From Bradyrhizobium nitroreducens (GTDB taxonomy: Bacteria; Pseudomonadota; Alphaproteobacteria; Rhizobiales; Xanthobacteraceae), in the NCBI RefSeq assembly GCF_002776695.1, contig NZ_LFJC01000003.1, forward strand, positions 2,328,317 to 2,392,316: a stretch of 64,000 nt of DNA. The letters run 5' to 3'. A program made the position numbers and the translations under genes. Below are positions 1-9,525 of the stretch, piece after piece; within the stretch, counting starts at the first letter, position 1; each line of letters begins with the position of its first letter. Under the pieces are notes generated by a model. That model had not been told where the DNA came from, did not search any database, and saw nothing but the letters and a program-made list of their open reading frames with translations.

Positions 1-484
1 CGTGCTGCACTGGCGGTCCGGCAATATCGACTTCCTCGGCTCGCCCTGGCCGGCGCGGTTCTCGCTGATTGCCGCCAACATCTGGCGCGGCATTCCCTTC
101 GTCGCGATCTCGCTGCTGGCGGGGCTGCAGACCATCTCGCCCTCGCTCTACGAGGCGGCGATGCTGGATGGGGCCAGCGCCTGGCAGCGCTTTCGCTACA
201 TCACCTTCCCGATGATGATGCCGATCCTCGCCATCGTCATGACCTTCTCGATCATCTTCACCTTCACCGACTTTCAGCTGGTCTATGCCATCACCCGCGG
301 CGGGCCCGGCAACTCGACCCATCTGCTGGCCACGCTGGCGTTCCAGCGCGGCATCGCCGGCGGCGAGCTCGGCGAAGGTGCGGCGATCGCAGTGTCGATG
401 ATCCCGTTCCTGGTGTTCGCGACGCTGTTCTCATATTTCGGCCTGGCGCGCCGCAAATGGCAGCAGGGAGAGAGCAATGACTGA
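1..484 (+). CDS. Carbohydrate ABC transporter permease, MalF/UgpA type (5' end outside window)
   Basis: C-terminal part of an inner-membrane permease of a binding-protein-dependent sugar ABC importer. Several hydrophobic helices are visible. The EAA loop that docks the ATPase is clear (EAAMLDGASAWQRF, near the middle of the visible part). The true start lies upstream of base 1, so the N-terminus is missing here. The stop overlaps the start of the next permease by 8 bases, so the two are translationally coupled. The transported sugar cannot be read from the sequence; ATPase and binding protein are presumably upstream. Confidence 0.9.
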   Translation, partial: VLHWRSGNIDFLGSPWPARFSLIAANIWRGIPFVAISLLAGLQTISPSLYEAAMLDGASAWQRFRYITFPMMMPILAIVMTFSIIFTFTDFQLVYAITRGGPGNSTHLLATLAFQRGIAGGELGEGAAIAVSMIPFLVFATLFSYFGLARRKWQQGESND

Positions 485-1379
485 CGCCGTCGCGCAAGGC
501 TCCACTGTCGCCGACGCCAAAGCGGCGCCCGACACCATGGCCTGGGATTCCGGGCTGCGACGGCTGATGATGATCTATCTGCCGCTCGGCTGCTTCGTGC
601 TCATCCTGCTGTTTCCGTTCTACTGGATGGCGATCACCTCGTTCAAGCCGAACGCAGAGCTGATGAATTACAAGCAGCACAATCCGTTCTGGATCTCCTC
701 GCCGACGCTGGCGCACGTCAAGCATCTGTTGTTCGACACCGCCTATCCGCGCTGGCTGTGGACCACGATGACGGTGGCGATAGGCTCGACCACGCTGTCC
801 CTGATCGCGAGCACGCTCGCCGCCTATGCCATCGAGCGCCTGCGCTTCCGCGGCAGCCCCTATGTCGGCCTCGGCATCTATCTCGCCTATCTCGTGCCGC
901 CCTCGATCCTGTTCATCCCGCTCGCGACCGTCGTGGTGCAGTTCGGCCTGTTCGACTCGCCGCTCGCCCTGATCCTGGTCTATCCGACCTTCCTGGTGCC
1001 GTTCTGCACCTGGCTCCTGATCGGCTATTTCAAGTCGATCCCCTACGAGCTCGAGGAATGCGCGCTGGTCGACGGCGCCACGCGGCTGCAGATCCTCCGG
1101 CGGATCACGCTGCCGCTCGCGGTGCCCGGGCTGATCTCGGCCGGCATCTTCTCCTTCACGCTGTCCTGGAACGAGTTCATCTACGCGCTCGCCTTCATCC
1201 AGAGCGGCGCCAACAAGACGGTCCCGGTCGCGATCCTGACCGAGCTCGTCACCGGCGACGTCTACCAATGGGGTGCGCTGATGGCGGGATCGCTGCTCGG
1301 CTCGCTGCCGGTTGCGGTCTTCTACTCGCTGTTCGTGGACTATTACGTGTCCTCGCTGACCGGCGCGGTGAAGGAGTAA
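477..1379 (+). CDS. Carbohydrate ABC transporter permease, MalG/UgpE type
   Basis: 300-residue inner-membrane permease and partner of the preceding gene. About six membrane segments are visible, beginning near residue 30. The EAA loop (EECALVDGATRLQILRR, about residues 195-211) sits before the last membrane segments, as is usual for the family. The start ATG lies inside the end of the upstream permease. It is the last gene of the transporter operon in this direction; the next gene is about 90 bases away and unrelated. Substrate unknown. Confidence 0.92.
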   Translation: MTDAVAQGSTVADAKAAPDTMAWDSGLRRLMMIYLPLGCFVLILLFPFYWMAITSFKPNAELMNYKQHNPFWISSPTLAHVKHLLFDTAYPRWLWTTMTVAIGSTTLSLIASTLAAYAIERLRFRGSPYVGLGIYLAYLVPPSILFIPLATVVVQFGLFDSPLALILVYPTFLVPFCTWLLIGYFKSIPYELEECALVDGATRLQILRRITLPLAVPGLISAGIFSFTLSWNEFIYALAFIQSGANKTVPVAILTELVTGDVYQWGALMAGSLLGSLPVAVFYSLFVDYYVSSLTGAVKE

Positions 1380-1472
1380 CCGGGCACGACGCGCGACCGC
1401 ATTCGATCGTGCTATCGTGGTAGATCGCGCTTCGCCCCTGATGCTACCAACCGCATCGGAGACGAGGCGAGC

Positions 1473-2480
1473 ATGATGCTGGCGATACTCGCTCCGGGAA
1501 GCGAGAACTGCATGGCATCGCCAGAACTCCCCTCATTGTCCCGACGAGGCTTTTGCCTGTGCTGCGTCGGCGGAGCCTTTGCCGCCACCACGGGTTGGCT
1601 GACCCCGAGGCAGGCTTTCGCCGAAGCGCGCGGCCTCGTCAGCGTGATCAAGGACAGCGCGGCGATTTCGCCCATCGCGACCTACAAGCTGCGCAACAAT
1701 ATCAGCGTGTTGGAGGGGTCCGGCGGCAATATCGCCGTCCTCACGGGACCGGACGGAAAGCTCCTGGTCGACGCAGGCATCGGCGTCTCACGCCCGCAGC
1801 TCAGCAAGGCGCTGGCCGCACTCGGCGGCGAGCCGATCACGCACCTGATCAACACGCACTGGCACTTCGACCATGCCGACGGCAATGAGTGGCTGCACGC
1901 GGCCGGCGCGAAGATCCTCGCTCACGAGAATACCCGCAAGCACCTGTCCGTCGTTCAGCGGGTCGAGGACTGGGACTACAATTTCCTCGCCTTGCCCGCC
2001 AGCGCCGTCCCGGCCCAGGTTTTTGCCAGGGATCACCATCTCAAGCTCAACGGCGCGTCGATCGCGACGAAATATTACGGGCCGGCGCATACCGACGGGG
2101 ACATTTCGGTCATGTTCGCCGAAGCCAACATTCTTCATGCCGGCGACACCTACTGGAACGGCATCTATCCCTTCATCGACTATTCGACCGGCGGCAGCAT
2201 CGACGGCATGATCGCGGCTTCCGACGCCAACCTGGCCATGGCGAACAACGACACCATCGTCATCCCCGGTCACGGCAAGCCCGTCAGCAACAAAGCCGAA
2301 CTCCAGGAATTTCGCGACATGCTGGTCGCGATCAGGGACAATGTCGGCAACCTCAAGAAGCAGGGAAGGACGCGCGACGAAGCCGTTGCGGCCAAGCCCA
2401 CGGCCGCATTCGACGCGAGGTTCGGCCAGTTCCTGGTCGACCCCGGCTTCTTCACGAGGATCGTCTACCAAGGCGTGTGA
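1473..2480 (+). CDS. Exported MBL-fold metallo-hydrolase
   Basis: Metallo-beta-lactamase-fold hydrolase. The zinc motif HWHFDHADG is present, followed by further ligand motifs: GPAHTDGD, ILHAGDTYW and IPGHGKP. Both metal sites therefore look complete. The N-terminus has a twin-arginine-like export signal (SRRGFCLCCVGGAF) and an Ala-rich stretch ending before AEARG, so the enzyme is probably periplasmic. ATGs at 1473 or 1512 are both possible starts; the later one places the RR motif in a normal position. The substrate could be a lactam, lactone, thioester or phosphoester and is not predictable from sequence. Confidence 0.85.
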   Translation: MMLAILAPGSENCMASPELPSLSRRGFCLCCVGGAFAATTGWLTPRQAFAEARGLVSVIKDSAAISPIATYKLRNNISVLEGSGGNIAVLTGPDGKLLVDAGIGVSRPQLSKALAALGGEPITHLINTHWHFDHADGNEWLHAAGAKILAHENTRKHLSVVQRVEDWDYNFLALPASAVPAQVFARDHHLKLNGASIATKYYGPAHTDGDISVMFAEANILHAGDTYWNGIYPFIDYSTGGSIDGMIAASDANLAMANNDTIVIPGHGKPVSNKAELQEFRDMLVAIRDNVGNLKKQGRTRDEAVAAKPTAAFDARFGQFLVDPGFFTRIVYQGV

Positions 2481-2578
2481 GGTGAACGGCGATAGCCGCA
2501 CTGCGGCGTTTGGCCCGGCTTCACAAAACTGCAACACGCGATCCGCATAACGCGTGCGTCCGCCAACAGGAGACGCAC

Positions 2579-3934
2579 ATGCGCGCGACTTTTCTTGCCA
2601 CCGTCGCAACGATCATTCTCGCCGCGAGCCCAGCGCTCGCGCAGAGCGAAGGTGAATTCCCCGCCAAACTCGCCGGCCACGTGGTGATGCCGGCCGCTAC
2701 GTTCATCGACGCCCCCGCCGATGCCCCCGCCGATCTCAAGACCTCCGGCAAGTACACCACCGGCAAGCGCGTCGATGCGCTCGGCACCGTCATGGGCAAG
2801 TCGTATGAGCGCGCGACCGGCGTGTCGCTGCCGTTCAAGGGCCAGCCGCTGCAGGGCCATTCCGGCATCAAGCACATGCCCGACGGCAGCTTCTGGGTCA
2901 TCACCGACAACGGCATGGGCGCGCGCGCCAATTCGCCGGACTCGATGCTGTACCTCAACCGCTACAAGATGGATTGGGCCAGCGGCAAGATCGAGCGGCT
3001 GGAGACCATCTTCCTGCACGATCCCGACAAGAAGGTCCCCTTCCGCATCGTTCATGAGGACACCCAGAAGCGCTATCTCACCGGCTCCGACTTCGACACC
3101 GAGGGTTTCCAGATCATCGGCGACGTCTTCTGGATCGGCGACGAGTTCGGGCCCTACATCCTGAAGGCCGACAAATCAGGCAAGATCCTCGGCGTGTTCG
3201 AGACCGTCGCCGACGGCAAGCCGGTGCGCTCGCCCGACAATTGGGCCGTGGCGACGCCGGGCGCACCGGGTGCGACCTACACCAACGTCAATCTCCGCCG
3301 CTCCAAGGGCTATGAGGGCTTTGCATCGTCCAAGGACGGCAAATTCCTCTACGGCCTGCTCGAAGGGCCGCTGTGGGATGCCGAGAAGAAGGACTGGGAG
3401 AAGGTCGACGGCAAGGAAGCCTCCCGTATCCTCGAGTTCGACGTCGCTGCCGAGAAGTTCACCGGCCGCTATTGGCAGTATGTGTTCGAGCAGAACGGCA
3501 ACGCCATCGGCGACTTCAACATGATCGACCAGGCCTCCGGCCTCATCATCGAGCGCGACAACGGCGAAGGCACCGCCGACAAGGCCTGCCCGCAAGGCAC
3601 CCGCGGCGAGAACTGTTTTCCCGATCTCGCCAAGTTCAAGCGCATCTACAAGATCGAGCTCACCGACGCCAATGTCGGCAAGCCCGTGCGCAAGATCGGC
3701 TATATCGACCTCATGAAGATCAGCGATCCCGACAAGAAGGCGCGGAAGCCGCTCAATGACGGCGTCTACACCTTCCCGTTCTTCACCATCGAGAACGTCG
3801 ATCGCGTCGACGACACCCACATCATCGTCGGCAACGACAACAATCTGCCGTTCTCGTCCAGCCGCGATCCGAACAAGGCCGACGACGACGAGTTCATGCT
3901 GCTCGAAGTGGCGGATTTCCTGAAGGCGAAGTAG
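2579..3934 (+). CDS. Exported phytase-like esterase-domain protein
   Basis: Secreted protein of the phytase-like (PF13449-type) family, a beta-propeller group often annotated 'esterase-like activity of phytase'. The start ATG at 2579 follows a CAGGAG ribosome site and opens a typical signal peptide ending ALAQ. Supporting motifs are GHSGIKHMPDGSFWVITDNG-like loop sequence near residue 97 and late GVYTFPFFTIENVD and GNDNNLPFS segments. Family members are periplasmic or secreted; the true substrate is usually unknown. It is a single gene, convergent with tonB. Confidence 0.82.
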   Translation: MRATFLATVATIILAASPALAQSEGEFPAKLAGHVVMPAATFIDAPADAPADLKTSGKYTTGKRVDALGTVMGKSYERATGVSLPFKGQPLQGHSGIKHMPDGSFWVITDNGMGARANSPDSMLYLNRYKMDWASGKIERLETIFLHDPDKKVPFRIVHEDTQKRYLTGSDFDTEGFQIIGDVFWIGDEFGPYILKADKSGKILGVFETVADGKPVRSPDNWAVATPGAPGATYTNVNLRRSKGYEGFASSKDGKFLYGLLEGPLWDAEKKDWEKVDGKEASRILEFDVAAEKFTGRYWQYVFEQNGNAIGDFNMIDQASGLIIERDNGEGTADKACPQGTRGENCFPDLAKFKRIYKIELTDANVGKPVRKIGYIDLMKISDPDKKARKPLNDGVYTFPFFTIENVDRVDDTHIIVGNDNNLPFSSSRDPNKADDDEFMLLEVADFLKAK

Positions 3935-3945
3935 AGTGTCGCTCT

Positions 3946-3974
3946 CTCCTCTCCCGCTTCGCGCGGGGGAGGAG
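3946..3974. terminator. Hairpin between convergent genes
   Basis: A 12-bp inverted repeat (CTCCTCTCCCGC / GCGGGGGAGGAG, one G-T wobble) with a 5-base loop lies in the 45-base gap between the convergent esterase and tonB genes. It probably serves as a bidirectional terminator. No U-tract follows, and the same sequence type recurs at 12710-12820, so it may instead be a palindromic repeat unit. Confidence 0.5.
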
Positions 3975-3979
3975 CCCGA

Positions 3980-4807
3980 TCACCGCCCGAAGATCACCGG
4001 GATGTTGATGGGAACCGTCGAATATGTGATCTCGGGCGGCATTGCCGGAAATGGTTGAGCCTGCCGCATCATCGCCGCGGCCTGGGCGTCGAGCGCCGCA
4101 AAGCCCGAAGATCCGCTGACGCGGCTGGACAGGACCTGACCACCGCGGCCGAGCGTGAAGCTCAACCTGACAACGCCTTTCTGACCATTGGCGCCTGCCG
4201 GATACTGGTGAAAGCGCATCAGATGCGCGCGGACGCGCTGGTAGTAGGTCGCCATCGCAGAAGCGACCGCGCCTGCGCTCACTGCAGATGCCAGCGGAGC
4301 CTGGCGCTCCGCACGCGGCGGCGCGCTGGTGCGGAGAGCCGGCGGCGCCTCCGACGGTTTCCTTGCATCGGGGCGCACCACCCTGGGCTTCGCAGGCGCC
4401 GGCTTCTCCACGGGCTCCACCCTGGCAAACTCGGGCTTCGGCGGACTTGGCTCGAGCTTCTGCTCCGGCGGAGCCACGACGTCCGGCTTCTCTTGCGGCG
4501 GCGTTGACGGAATCATCTCTTCGACGGCCTGTTGCTGCACCGGCTCGGGCGGCGACGCGTCCGCCTGCTCCATGATCGGTCCCGGCGCGATATCCAGTGG
4601 CGTCGCCTGCGGCGCGGACGTCTCCGGCGTCATGTCGATGAGGATCGCCGGCGTGTTGACGCCCTGCTCCGGCGCCTGCTTCAGCCAGCTCATCGCGAGC
4701 AGCGCAGCGGCAAGATGCAGGGCCACGACCACCACTGCCGACAAGGCCCAGTGCGCGGTCTCGCGCTCGCCGGGCCGCTCGTGCAGGGCAAAGGCGTTGG
4801 CGGCCAT
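3980..4807 (-). CDS. tonB: Energy transducer TonB
   Basis: 275-residue TonB-family protein that couples the proton-motive force to outer-membrane heme import. A single N-terminal membrane anchor (about residues 20-42) is followed by a long Pro/Glu/Lys-rich periplasmic spacer. The C-terminal TonB domain includes a YPAGANGQKGVVRLSF segment and ends PVIFGR. Its ATG overlaps the exbD stop (TGATG), so translation is coupled. It is the last gene of the hmuR-to-tonB transcription unit, which assigns it to heme uptake rather than a housekeeping role. Confidence 0.93.
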   Translation of the reverse strand: MAANAFALHERPGERETAHWALSAVVVVALHLAAALLAMSWLKQAPEQGVNTPAILIDMTPETSAPQATPLDIAPGPIMEQADASPPEPVQQQAVEEMIPSTPPQEKPDVVAPPEQKLEPSPPKPEFARVEPVEKPAPAKPRVVRPDARKPSEAPPALRTSAPPRAERQAPLASAVSAGAVASAMATYYQRVRAHLMRFHQYPAGANGQKGVVRLSFTLGRGGQVLSSRVSGSSGFAALDAQAAAMMRQAQPFPAMPPEITYSTVPINIPVIFGR

Positions 4808-5247
4808 CAGCTGCGTCCGTCGAGGCCGACCAGGGCGACCTTGAGATAGCCTGCATTGCGCAAGGTGTTCATCACCTCCATCAGGTCACCGTAGGAGACC
4901 GCCTTGTCGGCGCGCAGGTAGATGCGCTCGTCCTTGCGGCCCTTGGTGGCCGCATCGAGCGCGGTGACGAGGCCATCGCGGGCCATCGTGTCCTCGCCGA
5001 CGGCAATGGTGAGATCCGCCTTCACGGTCACGAAGGCCGGCTTGTCCGGACGCGGCTGCGGCTCCGCCGCGGTCGCGGGCAGCTCGACGCCGATGTCGAC
5101 GGTAGCGAGAGGGGCTGCCACCATGAAGATGATCAGCAGCACCAGCATCACGTCGATGAACGGCGTGACGTTGATCTCGCTGACAACGTCGAGATCGTCC
5201 GGAACGCCGCGCGATCCAAGCCTCGATCCACCGAGCTTTGCGGCCAT
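4807..5247 (-). CDS. exbD: Biopolymer transport protein ExbD
   Basis: 146-residue ExbD. One membrane helix near the N-terminus contains the conserved Asp (INVTPFIDVMLVLLIIF). A periplasmic domain follows, with the VKADLTIAVGEDTMARD and RADKAVSYGDLMEVMNTLR segments usual for the family. It forms the proton-driven motor with ExbB and TonB. It starts 3 bases after the exbB stop and overlaps tonB by one base, a tight operon. Confidence 0.95.
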   Translation of the reverse strand: MAAKLGGSRLGSRGVPDDLDVVSEINVTPFIDVMLVLLIIFMVAAPLATVDIGVELPATAAEPQPRPDKPAFVTVKADLTIAVGEDTMARDGLVTALDAATKGRKDERIYLRADKAVSYGDLMEVMNTLRNAGYLKVALVGLDGRS

Positions 5248-5250
5248 CGC

Positions 5251-6027
5251 CTACTCCGCCGCTCGGGCCAGGCGGAATTCCCGGTGGTCGCGCTGGCGGC
5301 TCACCAGCAGCATCAGCTGTGCCGAGGCGTCACCGAGCAGTGCGCGGTAATCGGCAATGCCGCGGACGAGGTGATTGTAGATCACGACCGCCGGGATCGC
5401 GGCGACGAGCCCGAGCGCAGTGGCGAGCAGCGCTTCCGCGATGCCGGGCGCGACCACCGCAAGGCTGGTGGTGTGGCTCTCGGAAATGCCGATGAAGGAA
5501 TTCATGATGCCCCAGACGGTGCCGAACAGGCCGACGAAGGGCGCGGTTGCGCCGATGGTCGCGAGCACGCCGGTGCCGCGCGCGATCCGCCTCGACATCG
5601 CCGCTTCGACCCGCTCCAGCCGCAGCGCGACACGTTCCTGAAGGCCCTCGTCGAGCACGCCGCCGGAGAGCTCGGCCTCCCTGGCGCAGGACTGGATGAG
5701 CTGGGCGACGGCATCGTGGGCACCACCGGCGCGCGCGGATGCCTCGGCCAGCTTGATATTGCCTTCGAGCGAGCGCGTCCGCTGCAAGGCGAGCGCGCCC
5801 TTGCGACGCAGCTCGATGGATTTAGCCAGCCACACCGTCCACGTCACCAGCGAGGCAACGGCGAGCCCCACCATCACCGTCTTCACGACGATGTCGGCGC
5901 CGAGAAACATGCCCCAAGGTGACAGATTGCGCGGCAACAGCGCCTCGTCGATTGCAAAGGCCGGCACCGGCGCGAGCACCAGCGCGATCGTTAGGATCAC
6001 ATGCCGAAGCCCAAACTTGCCCTGCAT
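5251..6027 (-). CDS. exbB: MotA/TolQ/ExbB proton channel (ExbB)
   Basis: 258-residue ExbB with an N-terminal signal-like segment and three membrane helices. The last two contain the family signature (GLFGTVWGIMNSFIGIS and a following VAPGIAEALLATALGL). It forms the proton-conducting scaffold for ExbD and TonB. It is 27 bases downstream of hutX on the same strand, inside the heme-uptake operon. Confidence 0.95.
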   Translation of the reverse strand: MQGKFGLRHVILTIALVLAPVPAFAIDEALLPRNLSPWGMFLGADIVVKTVMVGLAVASLVTWTVWLAKSIELRRKGALALQRTRSLEGNIKLAEASARAGGAHDAVAQLIQSCAREAELSGGVLDEGLQERVALRLERVEAAMSRRIARGTGVLATIGATAPFVGLFGTVWGIMNSFIGISESHTTSLAVVAPGIAEALLATALGLVAAIPAVVIYNHLVRGIADYRALLGDASAQLMLLVSRQRDHREFRLARAAE

Positions 6028-6054
6028 CCTGATCTCCCGACAGGTTGAAGCGAA

Positions 6055-6564
6055 CTAGGCCGCAGCCCCGACCCGGTCCGCGAGCTGCCGGAACCGCAGC
6101 AGCTGATCCGCCCGCAGTGCCCTTGTCTCGTCGCGGCCGACGAACACCTTGAACATGATGCCGCCGTCGGCGTTCACGAACGCGACGAAGGCGGAACTCT
6201 TGCCCATGAAGGGGCGCTCGACGAAGGCGAGGCCTGCGCAGCGTTCGTGGCGAAGATGGCCGTGCAGACCCTTCGGCTGCATCAGGTTGAAATAGCCCCG
6301 GCCGACCTCGCCCGCAGGCACGGCGCCGGTGAACTCGAAGATCGCATCGTCCGTGTGCACGATCAGCGTGACCTCGCCCCACGCCGCAATGTCCTGCATG
6401 GCGGCGGCAAAGTGCTCGCCGCCGCCGATGCGCACCATGGATGACGGCAGCGCCTCGATCACCGCGCGCGGGGTGACGTTGCGCTCGCGCGCGACGTCCT
6501 CGATCACCGCGCCCGGATTGTCGGCCATGTACGCCTTGAGATCGGAGAGATCGGTGCTCAGCAT
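6055..6564 (-). CDS. hutX: Cytosolic heme carrier, HutX/HugX family
   Basis: 169-residue cytosolic heme-binding protein of the HutX/HuvX family, which carries or buffers heme after import. The sequence has the family layout: a short helical N-terminus (residues 1-40), GEVTLIVHTDDAIFEFTG, then GYFNLMQPKGLHGHLRH with candidate heme-ligand histidines, and FVGRDETRALRADQL near the end. It sits between the IsdG-like enzyme and exbB, spaced 27 bases on each side, so it is probably cotranscribed with the receptor. Confidence 0.9.
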   Translation of the reverse strand: MLSTDLSDLKAYMADNPGAVIEDVARERNVTPRAVIEALPSSMVRIGGGEHFAAAMQDIAAWGEVTLIVHTDDAIFEFTGAVPAGEVGRGYFNLMQPKGLHGHLRHERCAGLAFVERPFMGKSSAFVAFVNADGGIMFKVFVGRDETRALRADQLLRFRQLADRVGAAA

Positions 6565-6591
6565 GTCCGGCTCCTCTCGTGCATCATCGAC

Positions 6592-6927
6592 TTAAGCGGC
6601 CGCCGCCTTGCGCTCGGTCTGGATCACCTCGAAACCCTCGAACTTGGGATGGCCGAGATAGAGGCTCTCGCCGGTCCTGTTGTCGGCACGAGCGTGCGCG
6701 CGGCGGAATTCCTCCGAGCGTGTCCAGGCCTCGAAGGCCGCCTTGTCGACCCAACTGGTGTGCGACGAATAGAGCGTGTGGTCCTCGGCCTCCGGGCCCT
6801 TCAACAGATGAAACTCGACGAAGCCCGGCATGCTGCCGAGATAGGATTCGCGCGTGGCCCAGACGGTCTCGAACGCGCTCTCCGCGCCCTTCTTCACCTG
6901 GAAACGATTCATGGCGATGAACATCAA
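6592..6927 (-). CDS. IsdG-like heme-degrading monooxygenase (HmuQ/HmuD type)
   Basis: 111-residue ABM-fold protein resembling the IsdG/IsdI heme oxygenases and the HmuQ/HmuD enzymes reported from Bradyrhizobium japonicum. Features include an N-terminal MNRFQVKKGAE strand, FHLLKGPEAEDHTLYSSH, WVDKAAFEAWTRSEEFRRAH and a C-terminal FEVIQTER strand. It would open the heme ring and release iron in the cytosol. Position within the heme operon supports the role. Which of the two published paralogues it matches cannot be decided by eye. Confidence 0.85.
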   Translation of the reverse strand: MMFIAMNRFQVKKGAESAFETVWATRESYLGSMPGFVEFHLLKGPEAEDHTLYSSHTSWVDKAAFEAWTRSEEFRRAHARADNRTGESLYLGHPKFEGFEVIQTERKAAAA

Positions 6928-7017
6928 AGTCTCTCCTTCTGATCAAAACGGAACGCGCCGAAGCCGCGCTGGAGCATCAGCGCGGCACGGCGGAGGTTTG
7001 TGGTGCTGCGATGCGCG

Positions 7018-9366
7018 TTACGCACCTCCAAAGTGGATCTTCATGCCGGCCTTGTAGACCCTGCCCGGTCCGGGGCTCGACCACAGCACGTCGTTCTGCG
7101 TGGTGCCGTCGGTCGACGTGCCGGGAATGGCGTAAGGCCGGTAGTACTGGTTCAGGAGATTGTCGATCGAGGCCGAGAACACGATGTCCTTGGTCGCGTT
7201 GTAGGTCATGTACAGATTGACCAGCTCGTACCCGGTCGCCGGCAGATAGCCCGCCGGCACATCGTTGTTGGCGCCGTACGAGGCCCACTGTGCCGACAGG
7301 ATCAGGGTGCGATCGAGCAGGCGGACACCACCTGTCGTGACCACCTTGCGCGGGGTGATGGTCGCAAGTCCGACATTGGTGACGGCGTTCTTGCCCTGGA
7401 TGTAGTGGCCGGCGACGCCGATGAACCAGTTGCCGGCGTCATACATCGTCTCCGCCTCGAAGCCCTGGATGCGGGCCTGCGCGATGTTCTGGTACTGGTA
7501 GAACTGGCTGAACGAGCCGAACCCGGTCGGGACCGGCGTCGAGGCGACGAGGTCGATGTAGTCGGAAACGTCGTTGCGGAACAGGTTGATCTTGCCCCGG
7601 AAGGAGTCGTTGGCACTGAAGATGTTGTCGTATTTCAGGTTGATGCCGACTTCCTTGTTCTTGCCGACTTCGGGGCGAAGATTCGGATTGGGCAGGAAGC
7701 AGAACAGGCCTACGGTGCCGTCGGGACACGGGAAGAAGGCCGGTCCGCCGCCCGTCGCATGCGCGCCGGAGATCACGGTCTCCGTGATCGACGGAGCGCG
7801 ATAGCCTTCGGCGTAGCTGACATAGGGCTGGAAGCCGGCAACCGGCATCACGCCGAGGGTGATCTTCGGCGAGAAGCGGTCGCCGCTGCCGTTTGTCTTG
7901 CCCGATTCCAGATCGTAGCGGTCGTAGCGGATCGCGCTCACCGCCTCGAACCAGGTGCTGTAGTTCTGCTTCAACTGCAGGAACCCGCCCGATACGGTGC
8001 GGATGCCGCTCGGCGTGGTGATGTTGGAGTTGCCGCGGCTGTCGGTCGTGATCACGTCGTCCTGGAACGCATCGAAGCCGACGGTGAGGGCATTGCGCCA
8101 GTCGCCGACGTTGAACCGCGTGGTGTTGTTGGCGTCGATACCGTAGGTATTCAGGACATAGCCGCGCTTGTCGCCCACGCAGCCCGAGATGTTGTTGCCG
8201 AAATTGCCGGTGCCGCACTGGGCCGCGCCCGACGTCGAATAGTGATAGGTCTTGGTCTGGTCGTTATCGACACGGTTGCCGTAGACCGACATGTGCCAAT
8301 CGAACAGATTGTCGCTCGGCAACGAATAATTCCAGGTGATCGTACCGGTGTAGTTCTTGGCGTCGGAGGCGTAGACCGACGAGCCCTGATAGAGCGCGCG
8401 CTGCGCCGCCGTCGCGACCGGCCCCCTGTTGAACTGGCCGATATCGTATTGATAGTCCTGGAAGATGGCGCCGAACTTGACCTCGTGGCCGAGGGCGGGA
8501 CGCACCGTGAGCTTCATCAGGCCGCTCTCGACCTGGTTGCCGGTGTTGCCGATCTCGGTGCCGTTGCCGTCCTTGTAGTTACCCTGCGTGCGATAGACCG
8601 CGCCACCGAAGATATCGACGTCGGGCGTGGCGCGCACGCCTCCGAATACCGAGCCGAGGCCGCGATTGCTGTTGGATCCGTAGGAGCCCGAGAGATCGAC
8701 GCCCCAGCGCTCGCCGGGGCGCAGCACGTCCTCGATGTCCTTGGTGCGGAAGGAGACGAGGCCGCCGATCGCACCGGAGCCGTAGATGTTGGCGGTCGGG
8801 CCGCGCACGACGTCGACACCGCCGATCAATTCAGGATCAAGGAAGAAGGAGCCGCTCGCATTGTGGCCGGTGCGCTGGTAATTCTGCCGGGCCCCATCCA
8901 CGACGACGGCGACGCGACCGAACTCCTGCAAACCGCGAATGTTGATGACCGTCGCGGGATCGTCGCCGCGCTCCTGGAATGACACACCGGGCACCGCATA
9001 GAAGATATCCGACAGCCGGTTCGGCTGGAGCCCCTGGATCTTGTCGAGCGTCACCGTGCTGACCGGAGCGAGCGAGTCGATTGCACGCTCCTCGATCTTC
9101 GTCGCCGCAACCGTAATCGCGTCGAGCGTCTGCACGGGCGCAACGCCACCGGCCTGTGCGCGCGCGTTCATGACTTCAGGCGTCGCCTGCTGCGCCGCCA
9201 TCGGCTTGGCCTGCTTGCGCCTGGCCTGCTTCGGCCGTTCCGAGGACGCATTTTCGGCTTGCGGCGATGCAGTCTGCGCAAGACTGCTCTCCGTCGTCAT
9301 TGCCGCGATTGAAACCACAGACGCGCCCAAAATCAGGGCGCGCGAATACCTAGCCCCGTCAGCCAT
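7018..9366 (-). CDS. hmuR: TonB-dependent heme/hemoglobin receptor HmuR
   Basis: About 780-residue outer-membrane receptor. A signal peptide is followed by a Lys/Ala-rich linker, a TonB box (DAITVAATK), a plug domain (ILSDIFYAVPGVSFQ-like) and a beta-barrel ending in the receptor C-terminal segment. The heme-receptor signatures are present: YRAP (FRAP box) and NPNLRPE (NPDL box), with conserved His-rich loops between. An ATG at 9366 is preferred to one 18 bases earlier because the signal sequence follows directly. First gene of the minus-strand operon; Irr/ICE-like operator upstream. Confidence 0.92.
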   Translation of the reverse strand: MADGARYSRALILGASVVSIAAMTTESSLAQTASPQAENASSERPKQARRKQAKPMAAQQATPEVMNARAQAGGVAPVQTLDAITVAATKIEERAIDSLAPVSTVTLDKIQGLQPNRLSDIFYAVPGVSFQERGDDPATVINIRGLQEFGRVAVVVDGARQNYQRTGHNASGSFFLDPELIGGVDVVRGPTANIYGSGAIGGLVSFRTKDIEDVLRPGERWGVDLSGSYGSNSNRGLGSVFGGVRATPDVDIFGGAVYRTQGNYKDGNGTEIGNTGNQVESGLMKLTVRPALGHEVKFGAIFQDYQYDIGQFNRGPVATAAQRALYQGSSVYASDAKNYTGTITWNYSLPSDNLFDWHMSVYGNRVDNDQTKTYHYSTSGAAQCGTGNFGNNISGCVGDKRGYVLNTYGIDANNTTRFNVGDWRNALTVGFDAFQDDVITTDSRGNSNITTPSGIRTVSGGFLQLKQNYSTWFEAVSAIRYDRYDLESGKTNGSGDRFSPKITLGVMPVAGFQPYVSYAEGYRAPSITETVISGAHATGGGPAFFPCPDGTVGLFCFLPNPNLRPEVGKNKEVGINLKYDNIFSANDSFRGKINLFRNDVSDYIDLVASTPVPTGFGSFSQFYQYQNIAQARIQGFEAETMYDAGNWFIGVAGHYIQGKNAVTNVGLATITPRKVVTTGGVRLLDRTLILSAQWASYGANNDVPAGYLPATGYELVNLYMTYNATKDIVFSASIDNLLNQYYRPYAIPGTSTDGTTQNDVLWSSPGPGRVYKAGMKIHFGGA

Positions 9367-9525
9367 ATCAGCCCCAGCCTGCACTTCACTTCAAATTCGG
9401 AGTCTTTGGCTGGCGTGCGCTCGCAACGCGAACGACTGGCTGGCTGATTGTCTTGGCAGGCGGGCAAGTCGCCCGCCGCCATGATTGGTTACGTGGCAAC
9501 ACTCTGACGGTCAATGTCACAAGGT

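Noticed and set aside
7000..8982. 660-codon plus-strand open frame opposite hmuR
   Set aside because: It is antisense to a clear TonB-dependent receptor with plug, barrel and signature motifs; long antisense frames are expected in high-GC DNA.
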